From Rickettsiales bacterium (GTDB taxonomy: Bacteria > Pseudomonadota > Alphaproteobacteria > Rickettsiales > Deianiraeaceae), in NCBI GenBank assembly GCA_947424985.1, contig CANDYN010000009.1, positions 1 to 18,847 of the forward strand: a DNA stretch of 18,847 nt, in the 5' to 3' direction. Shown here piece by piece: positions 6,127 through 14,693 of the stretch (position 1 is the first letter of the stretch; every line of letters starts with the position of its first letter). The notes under the pieces are model-generated. The model was not told the DNA's origin. It did no database searches and saw only the letters and a program-made list of their open reading frames with translations. The position numbers and the translations under genes are program-made.

Positions 6127-8376
6127 ATGAAAGGAAAAGGAGGGCATGGGCATCATCAAGGCGGCGGCGCTGAAGCATTACAACAGCGAGACGGACATAT
6201 AGATTCACATCTTTATTTTGCACCTTCAGAAAAAATGAAGGAGTTTTTGCCTCCAAAAATTGCCGATGATAAAGAGCCAATTATCAAGCACTTTGGATTC
6301 TTCGGGAAATTTTCAGAGCAGGAAGCAAAGAAGTTTAAGGATGGGGTATCAAATAAACTTGGAAAATCATATACTGGTGGACTTGGGAAAGGTTTCGATT
6401 TTTTGACCCTACTAGGTGAAATAAGCCATGGAGCTGCTGAGGCACATAAAAGCATTAAAAAAAAACAAAAAGAGCTTGTTATTGAAAGTGCAAAGGAAGT
6501 GGTTGATGTGATTAAGAATTTACAGGTTGCGCTCGTAAAAGAAAATTGCTCTTTTCGTTCCAAATTTCTGTTTGAATGTATTGGTCCATTGAAATCTTTG
6601 GATATAAATACAAGCCTTGATGCAGATTTTGACATCGCCATGAAGGCTATTGCTGAATTAAATAAGATAGTCAAAGAATCTTTAGCTAGAGAGGATGTTA
6701 AGTTTAGACATGAGGGACTGAGTAAGTATATTACAAAACCAGGGAGGGGTTTGGCAGAAAAGCGACGTGCTGCTGTTTTTTTTGATTTAAAAAAGGGTTA
6801 TTATGACAAGCCGGGAGTACATAGTATGTTTGGATGGTGGGGTAATGCATTGCTAAGAAAGAATGCATTGCACCTTAGATCACAAATAAGATCAGCTGTA
6901 GAGAAAATTGGCAAAAACATTGGTGATATACATGATGTAGTTAATCCACGTGATAAAGAGAAAAAAATTGGACAAACTGCTATGGAGGCGGCGGCAGCGA
7001 ATGCGTTGGACGTATCAACGGAGTCAATTTTAAATGTGATTAAAAATTGCATGGAAAATACAATACTTACCAATTCTGTTGGTAAAAAAGTGAAGCTGAC
7101 AACGGATAATATTAGTGATCGGAGCATTATAGATGGATTACAAAAAGCGTTGCGTGCAGCGGAGAGCTTGGTTGTAGACAAGAGAGATCCTGTGTCTATA
7201 GCGATGAATGGTTTTATAGATCATCTTGATAAGGTAAAGAGTAATGCGACCAATAAAGGTCCATTGGAGTATTTAAGGGCGTTTATTTTAAATAAATTCC
7301 CAACTGGATCGCATGATGCTTCGCTCAATAATGATATAGTTAGAACATTCATTAGTGATGTAAGTGCAAACTTTTCTCGTAAGCAAAAATATATTAAAAA
7401 ACATTCCTTGGATTTAGCCGAAGCTTTAAAGCCTACTGATGCATTGAAAGATAAATATCGTAAACTAAAAGAAGAAGTGAAAATGTTGCAGGAACGTGGT
7501 TTTGACAGCGCAACAGTTCGAGCGAGAATTGCGCAAATTAAAATTGAAATTGATGATAATGAAGAAGTAACAATCGAGGAAAATATTAAATATCACGCTA
7601 AGCAGTTGATGCGGCATATACATGAAAGCGTTAAAAATGTTTATAAGAATAGTTTGGAAGGTTACTCCGGTTCGGACATTGAGAATCCACTTGGCGGAGT
7701 TGGAGAGCTTTTTCTTGATGCATCCGATCCAGATCATATCAGAAAAAGTAAGATGAGTAAGGCTTTAAATAACATTAATGCGACATTGGCTTCATATCCT
7801 GAATGGGCAAATATTTTGGCACGAGTGGAAGAATTTGCCATGGGCAAATATAGGGCTTGTATAGCATTTCGTCCCGTTGAATGGGCCGTTGATAGGGCGG
7901 GAGAGTTTGTTTTGAATGACAAACATGAGCGTATTCCAACTGCATTCGTCAGTACTATTGCTGTAGTGGATGATTCAGCTTCCCCCACCAGTAAGGGATT
8001 TGATTTGGCGAATTTTGAGAAGAGTAGTAATGATCTTAGTGATGATTTTGCCGATAAACTTATTAAAGAAAGGAAGATTAACTTTGCCGAAGTAAACCAA
8101 GAAAAGACAAAGATTGTTGATATAGGTGAAAATGTGGAAAATAATGCACGAGATGCTGAGCGTATAAAATATGAAAGGGAGGAAGTGTTGCATGGTCGGA
8201 AAGTGGATTTACTGAAGAATACAAAAAACTATGTAAATCCGTATGTTGGTGGTGGCGTGGTGAATCAAAATGTTTATTGTGGCGATGATGAAGAGTCGAT
8301 TGATGATGGTAATCAGCAACAGACGTTTCAAGGTAAGCACAATCAGAGAAAGAATCATGGTTTTGGTAAAGAATAG
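6127..8376 (+). CDS. Large hypothetical protein, unknown family, candidate secreted effector
   Basis: I do not recognise this 749-residue protein. It has no N-terminal signal peptide and no membrane span. It opens with a Gly/His-rich stretch (MKGKGGHGHHQGGG), followed by a mostly helical, Lys/Glu-rich body. A likely coiled coil covers about 439-476 (LKDKYRKLKEEVKMLQERGF onward), and another charged helix lies near 674-700. A hydrophobic WWGNALLR element sits at 237-244 and PEWANILARVEEF at 558-570. The tail (706-749) turns Gly/Asn/Gln-rich and ends polar and basic, with a DDEESIDDG acidic patch at 720-728. Codon use is richer in GC than neighbours (about 40% versus 29% in hand-counted lines), suggesting transfer or different selection. 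It is the first gene before mscS, 9 bases upstream. A T4SS effector, a surface or a structural protein are all possible; this is inference. Confidence 0.85.
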   Translation: MKGKGGHGHHQGGGAEALQQRDGHIDSHLYFAPSEKMKEFLPPKIADDKEPIIKHFGFFGKFSEQEAKKFKDGVSNKLGKSYTGGLGKGFDFLTLLGEISHGAAEAHKSIKKKQKELVIESAKEVVDVIKNLQVALVKENCSFRSKFLFECIGPLKSLDINTSLDADFDIAMKAIAELNKIVKESLAREDVKFRHEGLSKYITKPGRGLAEKRRAAVFFDLKKGYYDKPGVHSMFGWWGNALLRKNALHLRSQIRSAVEKIGKNIGDIHDVVNPRDKEKKIGQTAMEAAAANALDVSTESILNVIKNCMENTILTNSVGKKVKLTTDNISDRSIIDGLQKALRAAESLVVDKRDPVSIAMNGFIDHLDKVKSNATNKGPLEYLRAFILNKFPTGSHDASLNNDIVRTFISDVSANFSRKQKYIKKHSLDLAEALKPTDALKDKYRKLKEEVKMLQERGFDSATVRARIAQIKIEIDDNEEVTIEENIKYHAKQLMRHIHESVKNVYKNSLEGYSGSDIENPLGGVGELFLDASDPDHIRKSKMSKALNNINATLASYPEWANILARVEEFAMGKYRACIAFRPVEWAVDRAGEFVLNDKHERIPTAFVSTIAVVDDSASPTSKGFDLANFEKSSNDLSDDFADKLIKERKINFAEVNQEKTKIVDIGENVENNARDAERIKYEREEVLHGRKVDLLKNTKNYVNPYVGGGVVNQNVYCGDDEESIDDGNQQQTFQGKHNQRKNHGFGKE

Positions 8377-8385
8377 TTATAATAT

Positions 8386-9702
8386 ATGAACAATATAACA
8401 ATAAACGACATTTTAACTTCTGCATTTTTAGCGAAATATTACGAAAAGTTTGTTTGGTTAAGCGATTTTTTAATGGAGTATAAAGATATAATATTTCAAG
8501 TAATTGCAATTGGGATTTTTTTATCTTTTATTGCGTCTTTTTTTATTGTTGCAAAATTATTAAAAAAGCTATATCCGAGGAAAATAATTAACAATAATAA
8601 AAACCTGATTAAAAAATATCCTATCATATATAGCTTTTTTCGGAAAACAAAAAAACTAAGAGCCGCCGTTGCGATGTTTTATAAGGAGTTGTTTTTTATT
8701 GCAGCTCTAACGCCTATGTCAATTTTTTTAAGCACTTTGGGTCTTAAAAATGGAGTCTTGATTTTTACTATGAATTTTATAATTGCATCGATTGTTGCAA
8801 AGATTATAAATCTGGTTTCAAAGTCAATTATTACTTATAAAACTTGTTTTATTTTGCTTTCGATATTTATCTTAATGGATCCATCAATTTCGCCTTTTGC
8901 ATCCCAAAAGTTTGCAGCAAATATCGTATTTTATGCTTTTTCTGCAAAAGATATATCTTGTTTGATTTTATCTCTCATAGCTTCGTTTTTTATTTTCAAA
9001 TCAACAAAGTCAATTGCGAAATATAAAATTGATAAATCAAATATTGATGCAAGTATTAAAATTATTGCAAAATATGCATTGAGTGCATCTTGTATTTTAA
9101 TTTTGACTTTTTTTGTTTTAAAATCAGCAAATATTGATCTAAAGGCGCTTACAATATTTACAGGTGCAATCGGGGTCGGGGTCGGTCTTGGTCTTCAAAA
9201 ATTGGTCTCAAGAGTTTCAAACGGTGTTATGATTATACTTGATCAAAACATGCGAAAGGGTGATTGGGTTTCAATTGGGGGGCAAGATGGAATCGTTAGG
9301 CAAATTACCACGCGACACATACAATTAATATCTTTTGATGGTCAGCAAATCTATATCCCATCGGAATCTGCGATATCTCAAACTATAATAAATTATACAA
9401 TCAGGAATTATGGAAAGATATCAGAGTTTGTTAATATTAGATATTCAAAAGATCTTGAAAAAGCCTTGAAAATTATGGAAAATTGTGCAAATAAAAGCCC
9501 TTTTTTGGCTAAAAATGATGAAGAGGAATTCTATGTAAATGCTTACGCCTGGGAAATAACAACTCAAGGTTTAAAATTAAGGATATCTTTTTGGATAGAT
9601 AATTTTTCAGTTAATTGTAACGTTGCAAAAAGTGATATTTTAACTAGAATTTTAAAAGAATTTAGCAAAAATGAAATTGAGCTTTTTGAGAGCAAAGTGT
9701 AA
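8386..9702 (+). CDS. MscS-family small-conductance mechanosensitive channel
   Basis: MscS channels open under membrane tension to release solutes during osmotic downshock. In this 438-residue inner-membrane protein, hydrophobic segments fall near 34-60, 101-118, 122-147, 153-165, 189-206 and 229-247. The pore-lining helix with its Gly/Ala packing pattern, GAIGVGVGLGLQKLVSRVSNGVMII, covers about 260-284. The beta domain follows at once with QNMRKGDWVSIGGQDGIVRQITTRHIQLISFDGQQIYIPS (287-326), the most conserved MscS region. The extra N-terminal spans put it in the larger MscS class rather than the three-span E. coli MscS type. It starts 9 bases after the 749-residue gene and its end lies close to skp, so it is probably co-transcribed. 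Confidence 0.92.
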   Translation: MNNITINDILTSAFLAKYYEKFVWLSDFLMEYKDIIFQVIAIGIFLSFIASFFIVAKLLKKLYPRKIINNNKNLIKKYPIIYSFFRKTKKLRAAVAMFYKELFFIAALTPMSIFLSTLGLKNGVLIFTMNFIIASIVAKIINLVSKSIITYKTCFILLSIFILMDPSISPFASQKFAANIVFYAFSAKDISCLILSLIASFFIFKSTKSIAKYKIDKSNIDASIKIIAKYALSASCILILTFFVLKSANIDLKALTIFTGAIGVGVGLGLQKLVSRVSNGVMIILDQNMRKGDWVSIGGQDGIVRQITTRHIQLISFDGQQIYIPSESAISQTIINYTIRNYGKISEFVNIRYSKDLEKALKIMENCANKSPFLAKNDEEEFYVNAYAWEITTQGLKLRISFWIDNFSVNCNVAKSDILTRILKEFSKNEIELFESKV

Positions 9703-9757
9703 AAAGGCTTGCAAATTAAAAAATATATGTTTATTCTGGGGTATGTTTTTTACAAGT

Positions 9758-10387
9758 ATGAGTAAGATTATTTTTGCATTGTTGTCCTTCGTGTTTTTTA
9801 GTGCATGTGTGGTGAAGCCCGTTTCGCCGCCTAATTCTCCCGTGAGCAATACTCCCGCTGATACGAAAATTGCAATTGTTGATATCCAGTTAATTGAATC
9901 AAAATCTCACAAAGTTGAAATGTTTCGTAAGCACGTTGAAGAAAAGCAATCAAAATATCAAGAAAGAGTCAGGGCAATGGAGACTGAGGTGTTAAAAAAA
10001 ACTGAGGATTTAAAGTCGAGAGCGTCGGTTTTGTCATCGGATAAAATAAAACAAGAAGAGGATAAGATCAAAAAAAAGATCGAAGAGTATTCTGCTGATG
10101 CACAAGGTTTTTCAATGGCGATAGAAGCTGCTAAGTCTTATGGAATAATTGATTTAAATAAGTGTCTCTGGACCGAGGTTGAGAAATTTTCTGAAACACA
10201 TCAAATTGATGCCGTTTTCCCGGCTTCTTCTGTGATGTATGTTTCAAAAAATATTCAGGATATAACAGATGAGATATTAAAAACAATAGATAAATCTCAT
10301 TGTAAAATCGATGCAAAAGAATATTTCAAGAAGGCTGAGCACGAGATTGAAAAAGCTAAAAAGGATGTTAAACATACTAAAAAATAA
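9758..10387 (+). CDS. skp: Skp/OmpH-like periplasmic chaperone, possible lipoprotein
   Basis: Skp holds unfolded outer-membrane proteins in the periplasm as a trimer. From the ATG at 9758 the product has 209 residues. A signal sequence MSKIIFALLSFVFFSAC ends at a Cys (17) that may be a lipoprotein site, although Phe at -3 is atypical. Then comes KIAIVDIQLIESKS, equivalent to the family's 'kIavVd...i...s', and a long coiled coil (about 55-115) full of Lys and Glu, such as KQSKYQERVRAMETEVLKK. The C-terminal part, IDAVFPASSVMYVSKNIQDITDEILKTID, matches the conserved 'vl....vlya....DiT..Vi..ln' segment. The gene directly precedes lpxD, the classic skp-lpxD order. A longer reading from 9671 would overlap mscS; 9743 is an alternative ATG. 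Confidence 0.82.
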   Translation: MSKIIFALLSFVFFSACVVKPVSPPNSPVSNTPADTKIAIVDIQLIESKSHKVEMFRKHVEEKQSKYQERVRAMETEVLKKTEDLKSRASVLSSDKIKQEEDKIKKKIEEYSADAQGFSMAIEAAKSYGIIDLNKCLWTEVEKFSETHQIDAVFPASSVMYVSKNIQDITDEILKTIDKSHCKIDAKEYFKKAEHEIEKAKKDVKHTKK

Positions 10388-10399
10388 TTTCTTTAAATT

Positions 10400-11509
10400 A
10401 TGATTGATGGTTCTTTTTATGAAAAATCTTGTGAAAGTTTATCTGTAAAAGAAATATTAGAAATTATTGGCGCAGATTTTGACAAGAATACGCACTTAAA
10501 TCAGGCTGGTTCTATTTTAAATCTTGCGCCACTCGATATTGCGACTCAAGATGAGGTTTCGTTTCTTGATAATGCAAAATATCAAAACAAAGTTAGCACA
10601 AGCAAGGCAAAGTTTGTGATAGTTTCAGAAAGTTTTGCGCTTCAAAATCAAGATATAATGGAAAAATTGATTATATCTAGTGATCCATATCTATCAATTG
10701 CGAAAATTGCAATGCATCTTTATGGAAGTGTAAATCACCCTAATTTAGAAAAACTTGAGGAAAAAGATGGATATTTTATTCATAAAACAGCGAAAATTGG
10801 TAATAATGTTAAAATTGGAAAAAATGTTGTAATAGGCGAAGGAGTTGAAGTTGGCGATGGTTCAACAATCCTTCACAATACGGTAATCACAAAGGGTTGT
10901 AAAATTGGCAAGAATTGCGTTGTATATGAAAATTGTTCGATAAGATTTGCAAAAATTGGTGATAATTGTATAATTCACTCTGGAACTAGAATTGGACAAG
11001 ACGGTTTTGGTTTTGCACATTGCAAAAAAACAAAGCAACTTTTTAAAATAACACATCTTGGACTTGTTAAGCTTGGAAATAACGTTGAAATTCGTGCAAA
11101 TGTTACAATTGATCGTGGTTCTTTTGGTGGCGATACTGAGCTTGCGGATAACGTCAAGATTGACAACTTAACGCAAATTGGACATAATGTAAAAATAGGA
11201 AATTCAACGGTTATTGCTGCGCAGGCTGGAATAGCAGGGAGTACTAAAATAGGCATGGGTTGCATGGTTGGTGGTCAAGTTGGCTTTTCGGGACACTTAA
11301 ATATTGGAAATTTTGTTCATATTGCAGGAAAAAGTGGAATATTTTCAGATATAGAAGATGGGTTAAAGCTAGGAGGATCCCCGGCAATTGACTTTATGCT
11401 TTGGAAAAAAAGTACCGCAATTGTCTACAAAGCTGTTAAAACACGTTCAAAATATATCAAGAAGTCAAGGCTTGTAAAATTCATAAGAAATTGGCTTGGA
11501 ATTGAGTAA
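10400..11509 (+). CDS. lpxD: UDP-3-O-(3-hydroxyacyl)glucosamine N-acyltransferase
   Basis: LpxD adds the second hydroxyacyl chain from acyl-ACP to UDP-3-O-acylglucosamine, the third step of lipid A synthesis, in the cytosol. The 369-residue protein has the uridine-binding N-terminal domain (about 1-110, with DEVSFLDNAKYQ at 51-62). A left-handed beta helix of hexapeptide repeats follows from about 128 to 312 (IGNNVKIGKNVVIGEGVEVG). It includes GQDGFGFAH (199-207), TIDRGSFGGD (236-245) and QIGHNVKIG (259-267), where His262 is the expected catalytic base. A C-terminal helix follows. Length is normal. It is 12 bases after skp and probably in the same transcript. lpxA, lpxB and fabZ, the usual downstream partners, are missing here because a convergent miaA follows. 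Confidence 0.96.
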   Translation: MIDGSFYEKSCESLSVKEILEIIGADFDKNTHLNQAGSILNLAPLDIATQDEVSFLDNAKYQNKVSTSKAKFVIVSESFALQNQDIMEKLIISSDPYLSIAKIAMHLYGSVNHPNLEKLEEKDGYFIHKTAKIGNNVKIGKNVVIGEGVEVGDGSTILHNTVITKGCKIGKNCVVYENCSIRFAKIGDNCIIHSGTRIGQDGFGFAHCKKTKQLFKITHLGLVKLGNNVEIRANVTIDRGSFGGDTELADNVKIDNLTQIGHNVKIGNSTVIAAQAGIAGSTKIGMGCMVGGQVGFSGHLNIGNFVHIAGKSGIFSDIEDGLKLGGSPAIDFMLWKKSTAIVYKAVKTRSKYIKKSRLVKFIRNWLGIE

Positions 11510-11511
11510 AT

Positions 11512-12414
11512 CTAAATATTTCTTTCAAATTGCTCAAGTCCTTTCGTTTTAAGCTTTATGAAATCATCAAAGCGATTATTAATCCAGGTTCGTTGTCTTT
11601 TGGCGTAATTCCTTGTGTGCTGTTGGGTTTTTGATATTACTTCTTCAAGATTCATTTCACCTTGTATATATTTTTTAATTTCTGGAACGCCAATCGCTTT
11701 GCAGGCTGATAAATTTTCGTCATATTCAGATTTTAGAAAATCCGAAATTTCATCCAAAACTCCGTCTTTTAACATATCCAGAAAACGTAAATTACAAGAG
11801 TTATAAACCGTCTCAACGTCTGGTATTAGAGCTATTTTTTTTACATCAAATTCGCTTAAAATTGATTTTTCCGTTTCATATTTATCGTAAAAACTTTTAC
11901 CGCTTGCAGTCTTTATTTCAAAAGCACGAATTGCTCTTTGGGAATCATTTTTATTAATTTTTTCATAGCAAATCGGATCGATTTTACAAAGATTTTTGAA
12001 AAACTCTTCTTTTCCAAGTCGATTAAATTCCGAAATTGCAAATTTTTTAATATCATCACTAACTTCCGGTAATTTTCTTATTCCATCAAGTAATAATCTG
12101 ATGTACATTGTACTTCCACCAACCAAAAGTGGCGTTTTGTTATTTCCCATACTTTCTTTTATTTCTTCATCAATCATGTCTATCCAAAGTCCCGCTGAAA
12201 GCGGTTCATTTGCCCTTAAAAAGCCATAAAGTTTGTGGTTTGCGGCTGCTAAATCTTGCTTTGGAGGGTTTGCGCAAATGATTGGAATTTCGCTATAAAC
12301 CTGCATGCTGTCTGCATTTATTATATCAATATTTTTATGTTTTATTGCAAATTCAAGTGCCAAACTTGATTTACCCGAGGCAGTTGGACCTGTTAAAATA
12401 ATTATTTTTTTCAT
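11512..12414 (-). CDS. miaA: tRNA dimethylallyltransferase
   Basis: MiaA transfers a dimethylallyl group from DMAPP to A37 of tRNAs that read UNN codons, improving decoding. From the ATG at 12414 the product is 300 residues, starting MKKIIILTGPTASGKSSLA with the P-loop GPTASGKS at 9-16. DSMQVYSEIPI (35-45) matches the conserved DSxQvY substrate motif, and KTPLLVGGSTMYIRLLLDG the active-site GGTGLY-like segment, here with Ser and Met replacing Thr-Gly-Leu. The C-terminal part has QQHTRNYAKRQRTW, the tRNA-recognition 'T..yAkRQ.tW' motif. An upstream TTG/ATG reading to 12459 adds an AT-rich, unconserved 15 residues, so I prefer 12414. Its stop lies 2 bases from that of convergent lpxD. Confidence 0.95.
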   Translation of the reverse strand: MKKIIILTGPTASGKSSLALEFAIKHKNIDIINADSMQVYSEIPIICANPPKQDLAAANHKLYGFLRANEPLSAGLWIDMIDEEIKESMGNNKTPLLVGGSTMYIRLLLDGIRKLPEVSDDIKKFAISEFNRLGKEEFFKNLCKIDPICYEKINKNDSQRAIRAFEIKTASGKSFYDKYETEKSILSEFDVKKIALIPDVETVYNSCNLRFLDMLKDGVLDEISDFLKSEYDENLSACKAIGVPEIKKYIQGEMNLEEVISKTQQHTRNYAKRQRTWINNRFDDFIKLKTKGLEQFERNI

Positions 12415-12514
12415 GTTTTTAAAATCAAAAATTAGTAATACCTTATAAATAAAAATCAATATTTACTTGCAAATTATTTTATATTTGCTTTGCTTTATTT
12501 GATTGGATAAAAAA

Positions 12515-14287
12515 ATGGAACAAATGACAAACGCAATGAAAATGCCTGATACCGCAATAGGCTTTTTTATACACCTTGCGAAAAAGTTCAAAGTCCCTTG
12601 TATATTGGCTTGCATAGGTTGTTGCGCTATTGCGCTTGAAAATACGATGTTTCCGTATGTTGCAAAATTAATTATTGATGGAGTTTCAAGCTATGAATCC
12701 GGATCGATGTTTACACATCTCCGTCCGGCAATTGTTGCACTGGTATTTTTTTGGTTTGGAACAGATATTTTATGGCGTTTGGCCGGGTTTTCAATTGCAT
12801 ACTTTAGATCACTTTCGGAGGCATATATAAAGGAGGTTTTAAATCTGAATTTTTTACAGCAAAATTCATCTTTTTTTAGCAAATATCAATCGGGCGATCT
12901 TTTTGGAAGAACTTTACATACTGCAATCGAAATGCCGTTTTTATTTGAACATATACTTTACTTTGTTCTGCCATGTATTTTAAACGTATTTGGTGTGCTT
13001 TGTTTGGCGGTTTTTATTGAAAAAACAATAGCATATTCGGTCTTTTCTTGGATGTTTACACACTGTTTTATTGCATATTTCTTTTTTCGTAAGAACCTTC
13101 TTTTTTCGGCAAAATATGCAAAATCTTCAAATGCATTTCACGGGGCAATAAAAGATTCTTTGTCAAATCATCAGACCGTTCGGATATTTAACGGATTTTT
13201 TACTGAAAGAAAAATCTTTAGAGTTTTTGCAATTAAGCAAATAAAGTCGCAAAACGATATGCTGTATCTTTACCAGTACATGCTTTTGATAATGTCTGTT
13301 GTGTCTTTCTTATTCAATGGAGTTTTGACGATATACTTGCTTATTACTGCGTTGCAAGATGGAAGAATCTCGGTAGGGGAGGTTGCAATGATATTTTATT
13401 TGGTGAAAAATTTATCCACAATTGTTTTTGAAACAACGCTTGTTTTAGGTGAAATTGTTCAAACTTATGGGGTAATTAAAAAGAATTATTCCTTTGTAAA
13501 AGATCTTGAGTATCTTGAAGAAAAAGATAAAAAACAAGATTTTGAAATTAATAATGGAAGCTTGGAGGTTGAAAATGTAAATTTTTCCTATGGATCGGAA
13601 GTCGTTTTTAAGAATTTTAGTTTACATATAAAATCTGGACAAAAGGTTGGAATAGTTGGTAAGTCAGGCTCAGGAAAATCTACCCTTACAGGGCTTTTGA
13701 TTAAAGATTTAAGTCCTTTGCATGGTAGTATTTTTGTTGACGAAGAAGATATATCCGAATATTCCCAGTCTCAGGTTACACAGCACGTGGCATACGTTTC
13801 TCAAAGCCCTATACTGTTTAATAGAACGATATTTGACAATATTAGTTATTCAAAGCCCGATGCAACTGATGAAGAGGTTGAAAATGTTGCGAAAATTGTT
13901 GGAATACACGATGAAATAATGAAAATGCCAAATCAATACGAGACTTACGTCGGAGAGCTTGGTGGAGAGATTTCGGGGGGGCAGAGGCAGAGAATAGCTA
14001 TTGCAAGGGCTATTTTATGTGATGCATCAATTTTAATTTTCGATGAAGCAACTTCAGCCCTTGACGTTGAAGCTGAAATGATTATCAAGGAATTAATTCA
14101 GAATGCTGCAAAAGATAAAACTATAATAGTTATCGCACATAGACTTACAAGTGTGTCGTTTTTGGATAGAATAATCGTAATGCAAAATGGTAAAATCGTT
14201 GAAGATGGTTCTCCCGATGAATTGTTTGCTAAGGAGGATGGGGCATATAGAAAAATGATCGATGTAAATGTTGAAGGTCTTGATTAA
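12515..14287 (+). CDS. MsbA-like ABC exporter, fused membrane and ATPase domains
   Basis: A type IV (B-family) ABC half-transporter of 590 residues that would work as a homodimer, pumping a substrate across the inner membrane. About six membrane helices lie in residues 25-320. The ATPase domain starts near 350: Walker A GKSGSGKST (382-390), Q-loop YVSQSPILF (427-435), signature EISGGQRQR (485-493), Walker B ILIFDEATSALD (506-517) and switch His in IAHRL (near 542). All catalytic residues are intact. In size and layout it resembles lipid A flippase MsbA and related alphaproteobacterial exporters, but the substrate cannot be told. The ATG at 12515 is preferred over an upstream TTG at 12503. It overlaps the yraN-like gene by 20 bases, suggesting translational coupling. 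Confidence 0.9.
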   Translation: MEQMTNAMKMPDTAIGFFIHLAKKFKVPCILACIGCCAIALENTMFPYVAKLIIDGVSSYESGSMFTHLRPAIVALVFFWFGTDILWRLAGFSIAYFRSLSEAYIKEVLNLNFLQQNSSFFSKYQSGDLFGRTLHTAIEMPFLFEHILYFVLPCILNVFGVLCLAVFIEKTIAYSVFSWMFTHCFIAYFFFRKNLLFSAKYAKSSNAFHGAIKDSLSNHQTVRIFNGFFTERKIFRVFAIKQIKSQNDMLYLYQYMLLIMSVVSFLFNGVLTIYLLITALQDGRISVGEVAMIFYLVKNLSTIVFETTLVLGEIVQTYGVIKKNYSFVKDLEYLEEKDKKQDFEINNGSLEVENVNFSYGSEVVFKNFSLHIKSGQKVGIVGKSGSGKSTLTGLLIKDLSPLHGSIFVDEEDISEYSQSQVTQHVAYVSQSPILFNRTIFDNISYSKPDATDEEVENVAKIVGIHDEIMKMPNQYETYVGELGGEISGGQRQRIAIARAILCDASILIFDEATSALDVEAEMIIKELIQNAAKDKTIIVIAHRLTSVSFLDRIIVMQNGKIVEDGSPDELFAKEDGAYRKMIDVNVEGLD

Positions 14288-14681
14288 AACAGTTAATAAG
14301 CAACACTTAAAAGGTCTTTTGGGTGAGATTTTTGTTGCGGTTTATTACTTTCTTTTTCATTGTGCAAGGGTGGTATTTTTTAGATATAAAACAAAAAACG
14401 GCGAGATAGATCTTATTTTACGCCGAGGAGATTTGATTATTTTTTGTGAAATAAAAACAAGGTTTGGAATTAAAAATGATATGAATCATATTGAAAATAT
14501 AGTTCATGAAAATCAACTTGAAAGAATTCGAAAATGTGCAAATGAGTTTATAAAGCGAGATTTTCGATATTATAAAATGCAAAAGAGATTTGATATTGTG
14601 GTTGTTAGATCGTTTTTTAAATTGCCCCTAGTTTTTAAAAATTACGAACAAAAAGTCCAATCAAAGTTTGACCTATTATAA
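14268..14681 (+). CDS. YraN/UPF0102-family nuclease-like protein
   Basis: The 137-residue product matches the UPF0102 family, which has a restriction-endonuclease-like fold and an uncertain role in DNA processing. Visible motifs: GLLGEIFVAVYYF (16-28) with the family's Glu20 helix; KNGEIDLILRRGDLIIFCEIKTR (43-65), where Glu46, Asp48, Glu61 and Lys63 form the metal-binding D/E-x-K type site; and the later KRFDIVVV strand. It overlaps the ABC exporter by 20 bases and sits 12 bases before the DOT1-like methyltransferase, so the three are likely one transcript. In many bacteria YraN neighbours the 16S rRNA methyltransferase RsmI; here its neighbour is a different methyltransferase. The start at 14268 is the ATG nearest the conserved region with normal length. 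Confidence 0.85.
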   Translation: MLKVLIKTVNKQHLKGLLGEIFVAVYYFLFHCARVVFFRYKTKNGEIDLILRRGDLIIFCEIKTRFGIKNDMNHIENIVHENQLERIRKCANEFIKRDFRYYKMQKRFDIVVVRSFFKLPLVFKNYEQKVQSKFDLL

Positions 14682-14693
14682 TTTTTTTTCTGC

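Noticed and set aside
6801..7181. 126-codon minus-strand frame inside the 749-residue gene, with similar frames at 6213-6674 and 8078-8509
   Set aside because: Shadow frames opposite a long plus-strand gene; no ribosome sites, and the encoded Ser/Phe-rich sequences are what the antisense of Lys/Glu-rich codons gives.
8378..8383. Perfect TATAAT between the 749-residue gene and mscS
   Set aside because: It is only 2 bases before the mscS ATG, so transcription would begin inside the gene; no -35 box at the right distance.
12415..12459. 15-codon N-terminal extension of miaA
   Set aside because: The P-loop begins a few residues after the ATG at 12414 as in other MiaA proteins; the extension is AT-rich and unlike the family.
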